A stretch of 13,792 nucleotides of DNA, taken from assembly GCA_013824055.1 (NCBI GenBank), contig PNNE01000013.1:1-13792 (forward strand). Reading direction: 5' to 3'. This document shows, piece by piece, positions 1 through 6,773 of the stretch. The notes beneath the pieces were generated by a model. It was not told the DNA's origin. It was given only the letters and a program-made list of their open reading frames with translations, and made no database searches. The stretch is from Rhodobacter sp. GTDB taxonomy: Bacteria > Pseudomonadota > Alphaproteobacteria > Rhodobacterales > Rhodobacteraceae. Each line of letters begins with the position of its first letter. Positions within the stretch are counted from its first letter, which is position 1. A program made the position numbers and the translations under genes.

Positions 1-1414
1 CAGCGCCCCCGACTGTCAGGCCCTGGATCAGCAGCGTCGGCTGGCCCACGCCCACGGGAACCCACTGGCCCGCCTTGCCGCAGTTGCCGATGCCGGGGTC
101 GAGCTTCAGGTCGTTGCCGATGGCGCGGATGCCTTTCAGCGCGGTGGCGCCGTCGCCGATCAGGGTGGCCCCCTTCACCGCCGCGCCCACGACGCCGTTC
201 TTCACCCGGTAGGCCTCGGTGCAGCTGAAGACGAACTTGCCCGAGGTGATGTCGACCTGCCCGCCGCCAAAGCCCACCGCGTAGATCCCGTCCCTGAGGC
301 TGGCGACGATCCCGGCGGGGTCGTCGGGGCCCGACAGCATGTAGGTGTTGGTCATCCGCGGCATCGGGATATGGGCAAAGCTTTCCCGCCGCCCGTTGCC
401 GGTGGGCGCGACGCCCATCAGCCGGGCATTCTGGCGGTCCTGCATGTAGCCGACCAGCACCCCGTCCTCGATCAGCACGTTCCTGGCGGAAGGCGTGCCC
501 TCGTCGTCGATGGAGATAGAGCCGCGGCGGTCGGGGATTGTGCCGTCATCAAGGACAGTCACGCCTTTGGACGCAATCTGTTTCCCCAGAAGCCCAGCGA
601 AGGCCGAGGTTTCCTTGCGGTTGAAGTCGCCCTCCAGCCCGTGGCCGATGGCCTCGTGCAAAAGGATGCCCGGCCAGCCGGGGCCGAGGACCACGTCCAT
701 CACGCCGGCCGGGGCCTCGACGGCGCCAAGGTTGACCTGGGCGATGCGCAGCGCCTCGGCGATCATCGGCTTCCAGGTCTCGGGCGACATGAGCTGCGCC
801 AGCCCGTGGCGGCCGCCCTGGCCCATGCCGCCCTGTTCGCGGCGGCCGCCTTCCTCGATCATCACGCTGACGTTGATCCGGGCCATCGGGCGGATGTCGG
901 CGATCCTGGTGCCCTCGGGGCGGAGGATCTCGACCTCTTGCAGACTGGCCGATAGGGTGGCCGAGACCTGGACGACGCGGGGGTCGAGCGCGCGGGCATG
1001 GGCGTCGATCTCGCGCAGAAGGTCGATCTTCACCGGAAAGGCGGCGTCGGCCATCGGGTCGTCGGGCCGGTAGAGGCGGGTGTTGGTGCCGCGCGGACCT
1101 GCCGCAAGCCTGCCGCCACCCGCGCCGACCGCAAGGCGGGCGGTCTCGGCCGCGCGGCGCAGCGCGGTTTCGGTGATCTCGGTCGAATGGGCGTAGCCGG
1201 CAACCTCGCCCCGCACGGCGCGCAGGCCGAAGCCCTGAGAGGCGTCATAGGTCGCCTGGCGGATGCGGCCATCGTCAAGGACGATGGATTCGGCCCGGCG
1301 GCGTTCCAGGAAAAGCTCGCCATCGTCGGCCCCCTCGGTCGCGGCGCGCAGGGTCGCAAGGGCGGCACCCTCGTCCAGATGGGTCTCGAACGGGCGGAAG
1401 GGGGCGTCGGTCAT
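1..1414 (-). CDS. tldD: metalloprotease TldD (3' end cut by window edge)
   Basis: Zinc metalloprotease of the TldD/PmbA (U62) family. In E. coli, TldD works with TldE/PmbA in microcin B17 maturation and CcdA antitoxin degradation. The reverse strand reads from ATG at 1414 (MTDAPFRPFETHLDEG) for 471 codons to the window edge. The HExxxH zinc motif is visible as LLHEAIGHGLEGDFNR (H253, E254, H258), and the conserved late cysteine (C445, in GNCGK) is present. The last readable residues, VGVGQPTLLIQGLTVGGA, match the usual TldD C-terminus, so only one or two codons are missing. No clear Shine-Dalgarno precedes the start. The frame is open upstream without a stop into the frameshifted hydrolase gene, but the TldD family N-terminus fits M1 at 1414. 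Probably cotranscribed with that hydrolase. The family call is secure; the substrate here is unknown. Confidence 0.95.
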   Translation of the reverse strand, partial: MTDAPFRPFETHLDEGAALATLRAATEGADDGELFLERRRAESIVLDDGRIRQATYDASQGFGLRAVRGEVAGYAHSTEITETALRRAAETARLAVGAGGGRLAAGPRGTNTRLYRPDDPMADAAFPVKIDLLREIDAHARALDPRVVQVSATLSASLQEVEILRPEGTRIADIRPMARINVSVMIEEGGRREQGGMGQGGRHGLAQLMSPETWKPMIAEALRIAQVNLGAVEAPAGVMDVVLGPGWPGILLHEAIGHGLEGDFNRKETSAFAGLLGKQIASKGVTVLDDGTIPDRRGSISIDDEGTPSARNVLIEDGVLVGYMQDRQNARLMGVAPTGNGRRESFAHIPMPRMTNTYMLSGPDDPAGIVASLRDGIYAVGFGGGQVDITSGKFVFSCTEAYRVKNGVVGAAVKGATLIGDGATALKGIRAIGNDLKLDPGIGNCGKAGQWVPVGVGQPTLLIQGLTVGGA

Positions 1415-1470
1415 GGGGCGGGGCTTTCTGGAATGGCAGGCAGCACAGATGGGCCGCTGCGGGGGCAGGG

Positions 1471-2278
1471 TCAAGGTGTCACGACCCGGTCGATGAAATC
1501 GACCCCCGCAGCCCAGGTGGCGGGCGAGAACAGCGCCTCGTGCCCGACGGGGCCGAGAAAGGAAGGTCTTGGGGGCCTCGGCCGCGTCAAAGAGGCGGCG
1601 GCCAAAGCCCGGCGGGATCACCCGGTCAGCCTCGCCATGCAGGATCAGGATCGGGGCGCCGACAGCGGCGATGTGGTCGCGGGAGCGGAACTGGTCCTTC
1701 ATCAACAGGCCCACGGGAAGCCAGGGATAGACCGCGCGGGCGATGTCGACTGCGGCGGAATAGGGGGCCTCCAGCACCAGGGCGGCAACGGGATGGGCAG
1801 CGGCAAGCTGCACGGCGATCCCGGTCCCTAGGGATTCTCCGACCAGGACGATCCGGTCGGGCGCAATGCCCTGGGCGCGCAGGTGGTCATAGGCGGTCCT
1901 GGCATCAAGCAGGAGACCGGCTTCGGAGGGCGACCCGGTGGAGCCGCCATAGCCGCGCCAGGACAGGAACGCCACGCCAAGCCCGCGGCTGCGGTAGAAG
2001 GCGAAGCGGTCGGCGCGGTCGGCGATCTCGCCGCCGTTGCCGTGCAGGAAGAGCACCGTGGGCCGGTCCCCGCGGGCCGGGCTGGTCCACAGGACAAGGG
2101 TTTCGCCGTCCGGGGTGACAAGCTCGATCCGCTCGACGCCCGCCAGCCCCACGGCCTGGGGCGCGGGGTCGTTGCGGGTCGGGAAATACTGCAGGTCCCG
2201 CTGCCACAGGTACATGCCCGACAACAGGGTTGCGTAAAGGACACCAAAGGCGACAAGGGCGCGGATGAGGATGGCCAG
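1471..2278 (-). CDS. membrane-anchored alpha/beta hydrolase (BEM46/ABHD-like), frameshifted
   Basis: Serine hydrolase of the alpha/beta fold, resembling the BEM46/ABHD12-17 group; the substrate cannot be told. Residues 1-25 form a hydrophobic N-terminal anchor (ILIRALVAFGVLYATLLSG). Next come the oxyanion segment LFLHGNGGE, the nucleophile elbow GESLG (S149) and the acid in HGEADRVIP (D218). After KTFL (about residue 240) the frame breaks: one extra base in the T run at 1558-1560 must be skipped to read LGPVGHEALF with catalytic H246, ending at TGA 1473-1471. Without the correction the protein loses that histidine and runs in frame into tldD. Corrected length is about 268 aa, normal for the family. 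The start is uncertain. I chose CTG at 2278 because GGAGG (2290-2286) lies 7 nt before it; no in-frame ATG precedes the anchor. tldD follows 56 bp downstream. A real mutation or an assembly error are both possible. Confidence 0.8.
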
Positions 2279-2341
2279 GGAAGTGCCTCCAGAGGTCCAA
2301 GGAGCGATCTGTCGCAACGGTTTTGCTTGTCGCGGCCAAGC

Positions 2342-2347
2342 TAATAT
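2342..2347 (+). promoter_or_regulatory. possible -10 box for the cox operon
   Basis: TAATAT is the only AT-rich hexamer in the 2279-2439 gap between the divergent hydrolase and coxB. It lies about 90 bp before the coxB start. No good -35 element is spaced 16-18 bp upstream (GTTTTG is the nearest), so this is a weak call. Any cox promoter should nevertheless lie in this gap. A small GCGGC/GCCGC stem (2404-2418) is in the putative leader. Confidence 0.25.
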
Positions 2348-2439
2348 GGTTTGAGGGCCATGGGAAACAGCGGGATTCCGAGCCTTCGTCGGGTCTCTTG
2401 AAAGCGGCGCCAAGCCGCGACGTGAACGGGAACAAAACC

Positions 2440-3365
2440 ATGCGTCTTTCGACAGTGATCGGCGGGATCGCCGCAGCAGGGCTGACCACGCTGGTGGCCG
2501 GCCAGGCCCTTGCGCAGCAAGCCTTGGAAATCATTGGGCAACCCGTCCCGCACGGGATGGGTTTCCAGCCGTCGGCAACCGAGCTGAAGCATGACATCGT
2601 CTGGCTGGACACGATGATAAACTGGATCATCGGCGCCATCGTGATCTTCGTGACCGGGCTGCTGATCTACACGATCGTCCGCTTCAACCGCCGTGCCAAC
2701 CCGACGCCGGCCCGCTTCACCCACAACACCCCGCTGGAAGTGGCATGGACGATCGTCCCGATCGTGATCCTGGTCTTCATCGGGGCGTTCTCGCTGCCGG
2801 TCCTGTTCAAGCAGATGGAAATTCCGGTTGGCGAGGTCACGATCAAGGCGACCGGCAACCAGTGGTACTGGTCCTATGAATATGTCGACGAGGGCATTTC
2901 GTTCGACAGCTACATGATCGGCTCGCCGGCCACGGGTGGCGCCAACATGCTGACCCCCGAGGTCGAGGCGCAGCTGGAGGCCGCGGGCTACGGCAGAGAG
3001 CAGTTCCTGCTGGCCACCGACACCGCCGTCGTCGTTCCGGTGGGCAGGTCGTCGTGGTGCAGGTCACCGCGTCGGACGTGATCCATTCCTGGAAGATCCC
3101 GGCCTTTGGCGTGATGCAGGATGGGGTCCCCGGCCGCACCGCCGCGCTGTGGTTCCGGGCGGATCAGGAAGGCGTCTACTTCGGCCAGTGCTCGGAGATC
3201 TGCGGTCAGATGCATGCCTACATGCCGATCACCGTGAAGGTCGTGTCGGAAGCGGCCTACGCGCAGTGGCTGGAGAGGGCCAGGGCGGGCGATGTCCAGC
3301 TGTCGGCGGCCGAGATTCAGGCTGCGGACAGCCCGGCTGCGATCGAAGTGGCATCGAACGACTGA
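2440..3365 (+). CDS. ctaC: cytochrome c oxidase subunit II, aa3-type (frameshifted by one missing base)
   Basis: Subunit II (coxB/ctaC) of the aa3-type oxidase. It takes electrons from cytochrome c at its CuA centre on the periplasmic side. I start at ATG 2440, which gives a signal peptide ending near ALA-QQ (residue 25); upstream in-frame starts lack this logic. Two membrane helices (about 58-82 and 100-124) lead to NQWYWSYEY. The frame breaks at GGC 3043-3045 (residue 202) and resumes at CAG 3045-3047, as if one C of GGCCAG were lost (VVVPVG/QVVVVQVTASDVIHSW). With that base restored the protein is 308 aa and carries all CuA ligands: H216, C251, E253, C255, H259, M262. These fall one position from the R. 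sphaeroides numbering as I recall it. As written, translation stops at 3079-3081, before every CuA ligand. First gene of the cox cluster; ctaB follows after about 100 bp. Confidence 0.92.
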
Positions 3366-3402
3366 GGCGATCGAACTGAGGCGATTGAACTGAGGCGATT
3401 GA
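3361..3402 (+). repeat. three tandem 14-bp repeats at the coxB stop
   Basis: Three head-to-tail copies of ACTGAGGCGATTGA occupy 3361-3374, 3375-3388 and 3389-3402; the first copy differs at one base (C for T). The first copy contains the coxB stop codon. Because 14 is not a multiple of 3, the TGA triplets at 3363, 3377 and 3391 fall in all three frames, so any readthrough or frameshifted ribosome also terminates here. It probably arose by slippage duplication. Confidence 0.85.
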
Positions 3403-3466
3403 CAGGAAATGCAGGATACGGGGCTTGGCGCAGGTCAGGCCCCTCCTGTCAGGAACAGGTCCGAGA

Positions 3467-4411
3467 ATGAGCGATACCACAGCATATCAGGGCGCAGGCG
3501 CCACCCCGTACGAGCCGGGGTTCGGCGATTACGTGCAGCTGCTGAAGCCGCGGGTGATGTCGCTTGTCGTCTTCACCGCGCTGGTGGGCCTGCTGGTTGC
3601 GCCGGTGCATCTGCACCCCGTCGAAGCCTTCTCGGCCATTCTGTTCATCGCACTCGGGGCAGGGGCTTCGGGGGCGCTGAACATGTGGTGGGACGCCGAC
3701 ATCGACGCGGTGATGAAGCGCACTGCGCGCCGTCCGGTTCCCGCCGGCAAGGTCGCCGGGGGCGAGGCGCTGGGCCTTGGCATGGCCCTGTCGGGGATCA
3801 GTGTCGTCATGCTCTGGCTGGCGACGAACTGGCTGGCGGCGGCGCTTCTGGCCTTCACGATCTTCTTCTACGCCGTCGTCTATTCGATGTGGCTGAAGCG
3901 CTCGACCCCGCAGAACATCGTGATCGGGGGCGCGGCCGGGGCCTTTCCGCCGATGATCGGCTGGGTTGCGGCGACGGGTTCGGTCTCGGTCGAGGCCTTC
4001 CTGATGTTCGCGCTGATCTTCATGTGGACCCCGCCGCACTTCTGGGCGCTGGCGCTGTTCATGAAGGAAGACTACCACACCGCGGGCGTGCCGATGCTGA
4101 CGGTGACGCATGGCCGCCGTGCGACGCGGGCGCATATCCTGGGCTACACGCTGCTTCTGGTCCCGGTGGCGCTGGGCGCGGCGATGACCTCGATCGGCGG
4201 GCCGGTCACGCTGGCGGTGACGCTGGTGCTGAACGCCTGGTTCGTCCTCGGCGCCTGGCGCATCTGGCACCGGGACGAAAGCATGGCCGAGGCGGACAAG
4301 TATGCCGTCGAAAAGGCCTTCTTCCGCTTTTCGCTGCTGTATCTCTTCCTGCATTTCGCGGCGTTCCTGGTGGAGCTGGCGCTGAAATCGGCAGGGATGG
4401 GGGGCTGGTGA
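3467..4411 (+). CDS. ctaB: protoheme IX farnesyltransferase (heme O synthase)
   Basis: Integral membrane UbiA-family prenyltransferase (ctaB/cox10) that farnesylates heme b to heme O, the precursor of heme A for the aa3 oxidase. From ATG 3467 (MSDTTAYQGA) it is 314 aa, a normal length. The first prenyl-diphosphate/Mg site is visible as NMWWDADIDAVMKRTARRP (N72, D76, D80, R85, R88). The second conserved loop reads DYHTAGVPMLTVTHG. About eight to nine hydrophobic helices are spread through the sequence, and LKPRVMSLVVFTALVG is the typical family N-terminus. An in-frame GTG at 3425 would add 14 residues of non-conserved sequence and was not used. The next gene begins one base after the stop, so translational coupling is likely. 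Confidence 0.95.
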   Translation: MSDTTAYQGAGATPYEPGFGDYVQLLKPRVMSLVVFTALVGLLVAPVHLHPVEAFSAILFIALGAGASGALNMWWDADIDAVMKRTARRPVPAGKVAGGEALGLGMALSGISVVMLWLATNWLAAALLAFTIFFYAVVYSMWLKRSTPQNIVIGGAAGAFPPMIGWVAATGSVSVEAFLMFALIFMWTPPHFWALALFMKEDYHTAGVPMLTVTHGRRATRAHILGYTLLLVPVALGAAMTSIGGPVTLAVTLVLNAWFVLGAWRIWHRDESMAEADKYAVEKAFFRFSLLYLFLHFAAFLVELALKSAGMGGW

Positions 4412-4412
4412 G

Positions 4413-4607
4413 ATGACTTTCCGTCCCGAACATGACCTGCACCGGCGCCGCTTCACCCGGAATCTTGGCCTTGGCCTGACCCTTGTTGCCTTTGTGGTGC
4501 TGGTCTTCGCCCTGACCGTGGTCAAGGTGCAGCGCGGCGAGCCGCTGCAGGGCTTCGATCACACCTTTCAACCGGCACTCGTGCCTGACGAGGAGACCCA
4601 GCCATGA
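4413..4607 (+). CDS. small single-span membrane protein, CoxF-like
   Basis: A 64-aa protein starting MTFRPEHDLHRRRFTR. It has a basic N-terminus, one transmembrane helix (about residues 17-38, LGLGLTLVAFVVLVFALTVV) and a short acidic tail, giving N-in/C-out topology. ATG 4413 lies one base after the ctaB stop, and its TGA overlaps the ctaG start (ATGA, 4604-4607). A small membrane protein in exactly this slot is commonly seen between ctaB and ctaG in alphaproteobacterial oxidase operons (called CoxF or unnamed). The position suggests an assembly role, but the sequence shows no catalytic or metal-binding motif. Function is inferred from context only. Confidence 0.8.
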   Translation: MTFRPEHDLHRRRFTRNLGLGLTLVAFVVLVFALTVVKVQRGEPLQGFDHTFQPALVPDEETQP

Positions 4608-5200
4608 TCTTCCCGCGCCTTCAGGGCAACAACCGGATGCTGGCCCTGCTGGGCTCGATGGTTGTCGGACTGACCTTCACCACCATCGTGATCATTCCGC
4701 CCTTCTACGACTGGTTCTGCCGCGTGACCGGCTTCGGAGGCACGACCTCCGTGGCGGAAACCGGGGCGGACACGGTGCTGGACCAGACAGTGAAGGTCCG
4801 CTTCGACGCCTCGCTGGAACAGGGGATGCCCTGGACCTTCAAGCCGGTCGAGCGGTCGATGGACATCCGCATCGGCGAGACGGGGCTGGCCTTCTACGAG
4901 GCGCACAACCCGACCGACCGTCCGGTGGCCGGCACGGCGACGTTCAACGTCTATCCGTTTTCCGCCGGCGGCTACTTCACCAAGATCGCGTGTTTCTGTT
5001 TCACCGAACAGGTGCTGCAGCCGGGCGAGACCGTGCTGATGCCGGTCAGCTTCTTCATCGACCCTGCGATGGCCGAGAATAGCGAAGGGCAGTTTGTGCG
5101 CGAGATCCTGCTGAGCTATACCTTCCATGAAACCCCGCTGCCCGAAGTACAGGCAGCGCTGGACACGCCCGCTGCGGACATCGAAGCCGCAGTGAACTGA
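4604..5200 (+). CDS. ctaG: cytochrome c oxidase assembly protein CtaG (Cox11)
   Basis: Copper chaperone that delivers Cu to the CuB site of subunit I. It is 198 aa, the usual length, with one N-terminal helix (about 12-33) and a periplasmic immunoglobulin-like domain. Diagnostic features are the Cu-binding CFCF motif (C130, C132, in KIACFCFTEQ), the membrane-proximal cysteine in YDWFCRVTGFGG (C39) and the VLMPVSFFIDP strand. The start overlaps the stop of the preceding small gene. AGGAGA at 4591-4596 is a good ribosome-binding site at 7 nt. It is intact, in contrast to coxB in the same cluster. Confidence 0.95.
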   Translation: MIFPRLQGNNRMLALLGSMVVGLTFTTIVIIPPFYDWFCRVTGFGGTTSVAETGADTVLDQTVKVRFDASLEQGMPWTFKPVERSMDIRIGETGLAFYEAHNPTDRPVAGTATFNVYPFSAGGYFTKIACFCFTEQVLQPGETVLMPVSFFIDPAMAENSEGQFVREILLSYTFHETPLPEVQAALDTPAADIEAAVN

Positions 5201-5226
5201 AAAAAGACAAAGAGGGAACCGCCGGC

Positions 5227-6027
5227 ATGGCAAACGCAAAGAACCACGATTACCACGTCCTGCCACCGTCGATCTGGCCGTTCTTCGGAGCCGTCGCTGG
5301 CTTCGTGATGCTGTTCGGCTCGGTCTTGTGGATGCACGGGTCGGGGCCCTGGCTGGGGTTGATCGGCCTGGCCGGGGTGCTGTACGTCATGTTCGCCTGG
5401 TGGTCGGAAATGGTGCATGAAAGCCAGACCGGCGACCACACTCCGGTCGTGCGGATCGGCCTGCGCTTCGGCTTCATCCTGTTCATCATGTCGGAAGTCA
5501 TGTTCTTCGCGGCCTGGTTCTGGACCTTCTTCAAGCACCGCATGTATCCGATGGGGCCGGACAGCCCGGCGATCGACGGTGTCTGGCCGCCCGCCGGGAT
5601 CGAGACCTTCGATCCCTGGCACCTGCCCTTGATCAACACGCTGATCCTGCTGCTGTCGGGCTGTGCCGCGACCTGGGCGCACCACGCCCTGGTGCACGAG
5701 AACAACCGCAAGGACCTGAAGAACGGACTGATCCTTGCCATCGTCCTGGGGGTGATCTTCACCGGCATGCAGGCCTATGAATACACCCACGCCGCCTTCG
5801 GCTTTGCCGGCAACATCTATGGCTCCATCTTCTTCATGGCGACCGGATTCCACGGCTTTCACGTGATCATCGGGACGATCTTCCTGGCCGTCTGCCTGAT
5901 CCGCGCGATGAAGGGACACTTCACGCCCGAAAAGCACGTCGGTTTCGAGGCCGCCGCCTGGTACTGGCACTTTGTCGATGTGGTCTGGCTGTTCCTTTTC
6001 GCAACGATCTACGTCTGGGGCCAGTAA
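5227..6027 (+). CDS. ctaE: cytochrome c oxidase subunit III
   Basis: Subunit III (coxC/ctaE) of the aa3 oxidase, a seven-helix membrane protein that stabilises subunit I and the proton-uptake path. It is 266 aa from ATG 5227, preceded by a GAGGGAA ribosome-binding site. Family hallmarks are NHDYHVLPPSIWPFFGA at the N-terminus, E90 in LFIMSEVMFFAAWFW, GVWPPAGIETFDPWHLPLIN, the GFHGFHVIIGT segment and the C-terminal AAWYWHFVDVVWLFLF. It follows ctaG after 26 bp and surf1 follows after 66 bp, with a strong hairpin between. The catalytic subunit gene ctaD is not in this window and is probably encoded elsewhere, as in R. sphaeroides. Confidence 0.97.
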   Translation: MANAKNHDYHVLPPSIWPFFGAVAGFVMLFGSVLWMHGSGPWLGLIGLAGVLYVMFAWWSEMVHESQTGDHTPVVRIGLRFGFILFIMSEVMFFAAWFWTFFKHRMYPMGPDSPAIDGVWPPAGIETFDPWHLPLINTLILLLSGCAATWAHHALVHENNRKDLKNGLILAIVLGVIFTGMQAYEYTHAAFGFAGNIYGSIFFMATGFHGFHVIIGTIFLAVCLIRAMKGHFTPEKHVGFEAAAWYWHFVDVVWLFLFATIYVWGQ

Positions 6028-6050
6028 GCCCACGGCCGCAGATACTGGTC

Positions 6051-6081
6051 AGCGCGGGCCTTCGGGCCTGCGCTTTCGTTT
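6051..6081 (+). terminator. UUCG-loop hairpin with T-rich tail after ctaE
   Basis: A 10-bp stem, AGCGCGGGCC / GGCCTGCGCT (one G-U pair), closes a TTCG tetraloop with the extra-stable C(UUCG)G context. CTTTCGTTT follows. It lies entirely between the ctaE stop and the surf1 start. It could act as an attenuating Rho-independent terminator or as a 3' stabiliser that separates oxidase mRNA levels from surf1-thrC. The interrupted T-run makes partial termination more likely than full. Confidence 0.7.
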
Positions 6082-6093
6082 CCGGGGTAAGCC

Positions 6094-6762
6094 ATGCGCC
6101 GCTATCTGTTTCCCGTCGTCCTGGGCGTTGCCGGGGTTGCCGTCCTGATGAGCCTCGGCTTCTGGCAGCTTGACCGGATGGAGGAGAAGCGCGCCTACCT
6201 GGACGAGATCGAGACGCGGATCGCCAATGCTCCGATCCCGCTGCCCGCGGTGCCCGAGGAGGGGCCGCACAAGTTCCAGGCGGTGACCGCCGAGGGGCGT
6301 TTCACGGGCGAGTATCTGGAAGTGCTGGCCGGCCAGACGGGCGCCAGCCCCGGCGTCATGGTGATCGAGGTCTTTGCGCTGCCCGATGGCCGCCGGATCA
6401 TGGTCCAGCGCGGCTTCGTCGAGCAGGAGGCTCGCGGGCTGCCGCGCGCGTCCACAGAGGCGGTGGTCGAAGGCAACCTGCACTGGCCGGACGACACCAG
6501 CAGCTCGACCCCGCCGCCGGATCAGAAGACGGGCCTGTGGTTCGCGCGCGACGTCCCGGCGATGGCCGCCAAGCTTGGCACGGAACCCACCCTTGTTGTC
6601 GCCAGCGCGCCAACCGGTGACGGGATCGCGCCGATGCCGGTGGATACCTCGGGCATACCCGACAACCATTGGGGCTATGCGGTCCAGTGGTTTCTCCTCG
6701 CGGCAACCTGGGCGGGGATGACAGTCTTCCTGCTGTGGCGTATCAGGACGCGGAAGGTTTGA
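6094..6762 (+). CDS. SURF1-family cytochrome oxidase assembly protein
   Basis: Assembly factor of the SURF1/Shy1 family, which in Rhodobacter and Paracoccus helps insert heme a into subunit I. It is 222 aa with the expected topology: an N-terminal helix (about 5-22) ending in the signature GFWQLDR (22-28), a periplasmic domain with TAEGRFTGEY and IMVQRGFV, and a C-terminal helix (about 198-217) preceded by the second signature NHWGYAVQWF. ATG 6094 has only a weak ribosome-binding site (GGGGTAA). thrC starts about 11 bp after the stop, so the two are probably cotranscribed. Role is inferred from the family and from its place at the end of the cox cluster. Confidence 0.93.
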   Translation: MRRYLFPVVLGVAGVAVLMSLGFWQLDRMEEKRAYLDEIETRIANAPIPLPAVPEEGPHKFQAVTAEGRFTGEYLEVLAGQTGASPGVMVIEVFALPDGRRIMVQRGFVEQEARGLPRASTEAVVEGNLHWPDDTSSSTPPPDQKTGLWFARDVPAMAAKLGTEPTLVVASAPTGDGIAPMPVDTSGIPDNHWGYAVQWFLLAATWAGMTVFLLWRIRTRKV

Positions 6763-6773
6763 AGGCGATGGCG

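Noticed and set aside
371..2344. Several plus-strand open frames of 77-277 codons over tldD and the hydrolase
   Set aside because: They are antisense shadows of high-GC coding DNA, rich in R, G and A. The opposite strand encodes recognisable TldD and hydrolase motifs.
2360..2401. A 13-codon frame (MGNSGIPSLRRVS) in the coxB leader
   Set aside because: It is too short and has poor ribosome-binding-site spacing. There is no codon bias suggesting a regulatory leader peptide and no attenuator stem linked to it.
3409..4416. A 335-codon frame overlapping ctaB in another frame
   Set aside because: The +1 shadow is glycine/arginine/alanine-rich. The true frame encodes a clear heme O synthase.
5116..6033. 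A 305-codon antisense frame over ctaE
   Set aside because: It is rich in D, H, Q and R with no domain. It is typical antisense of a membrane-protein gene.
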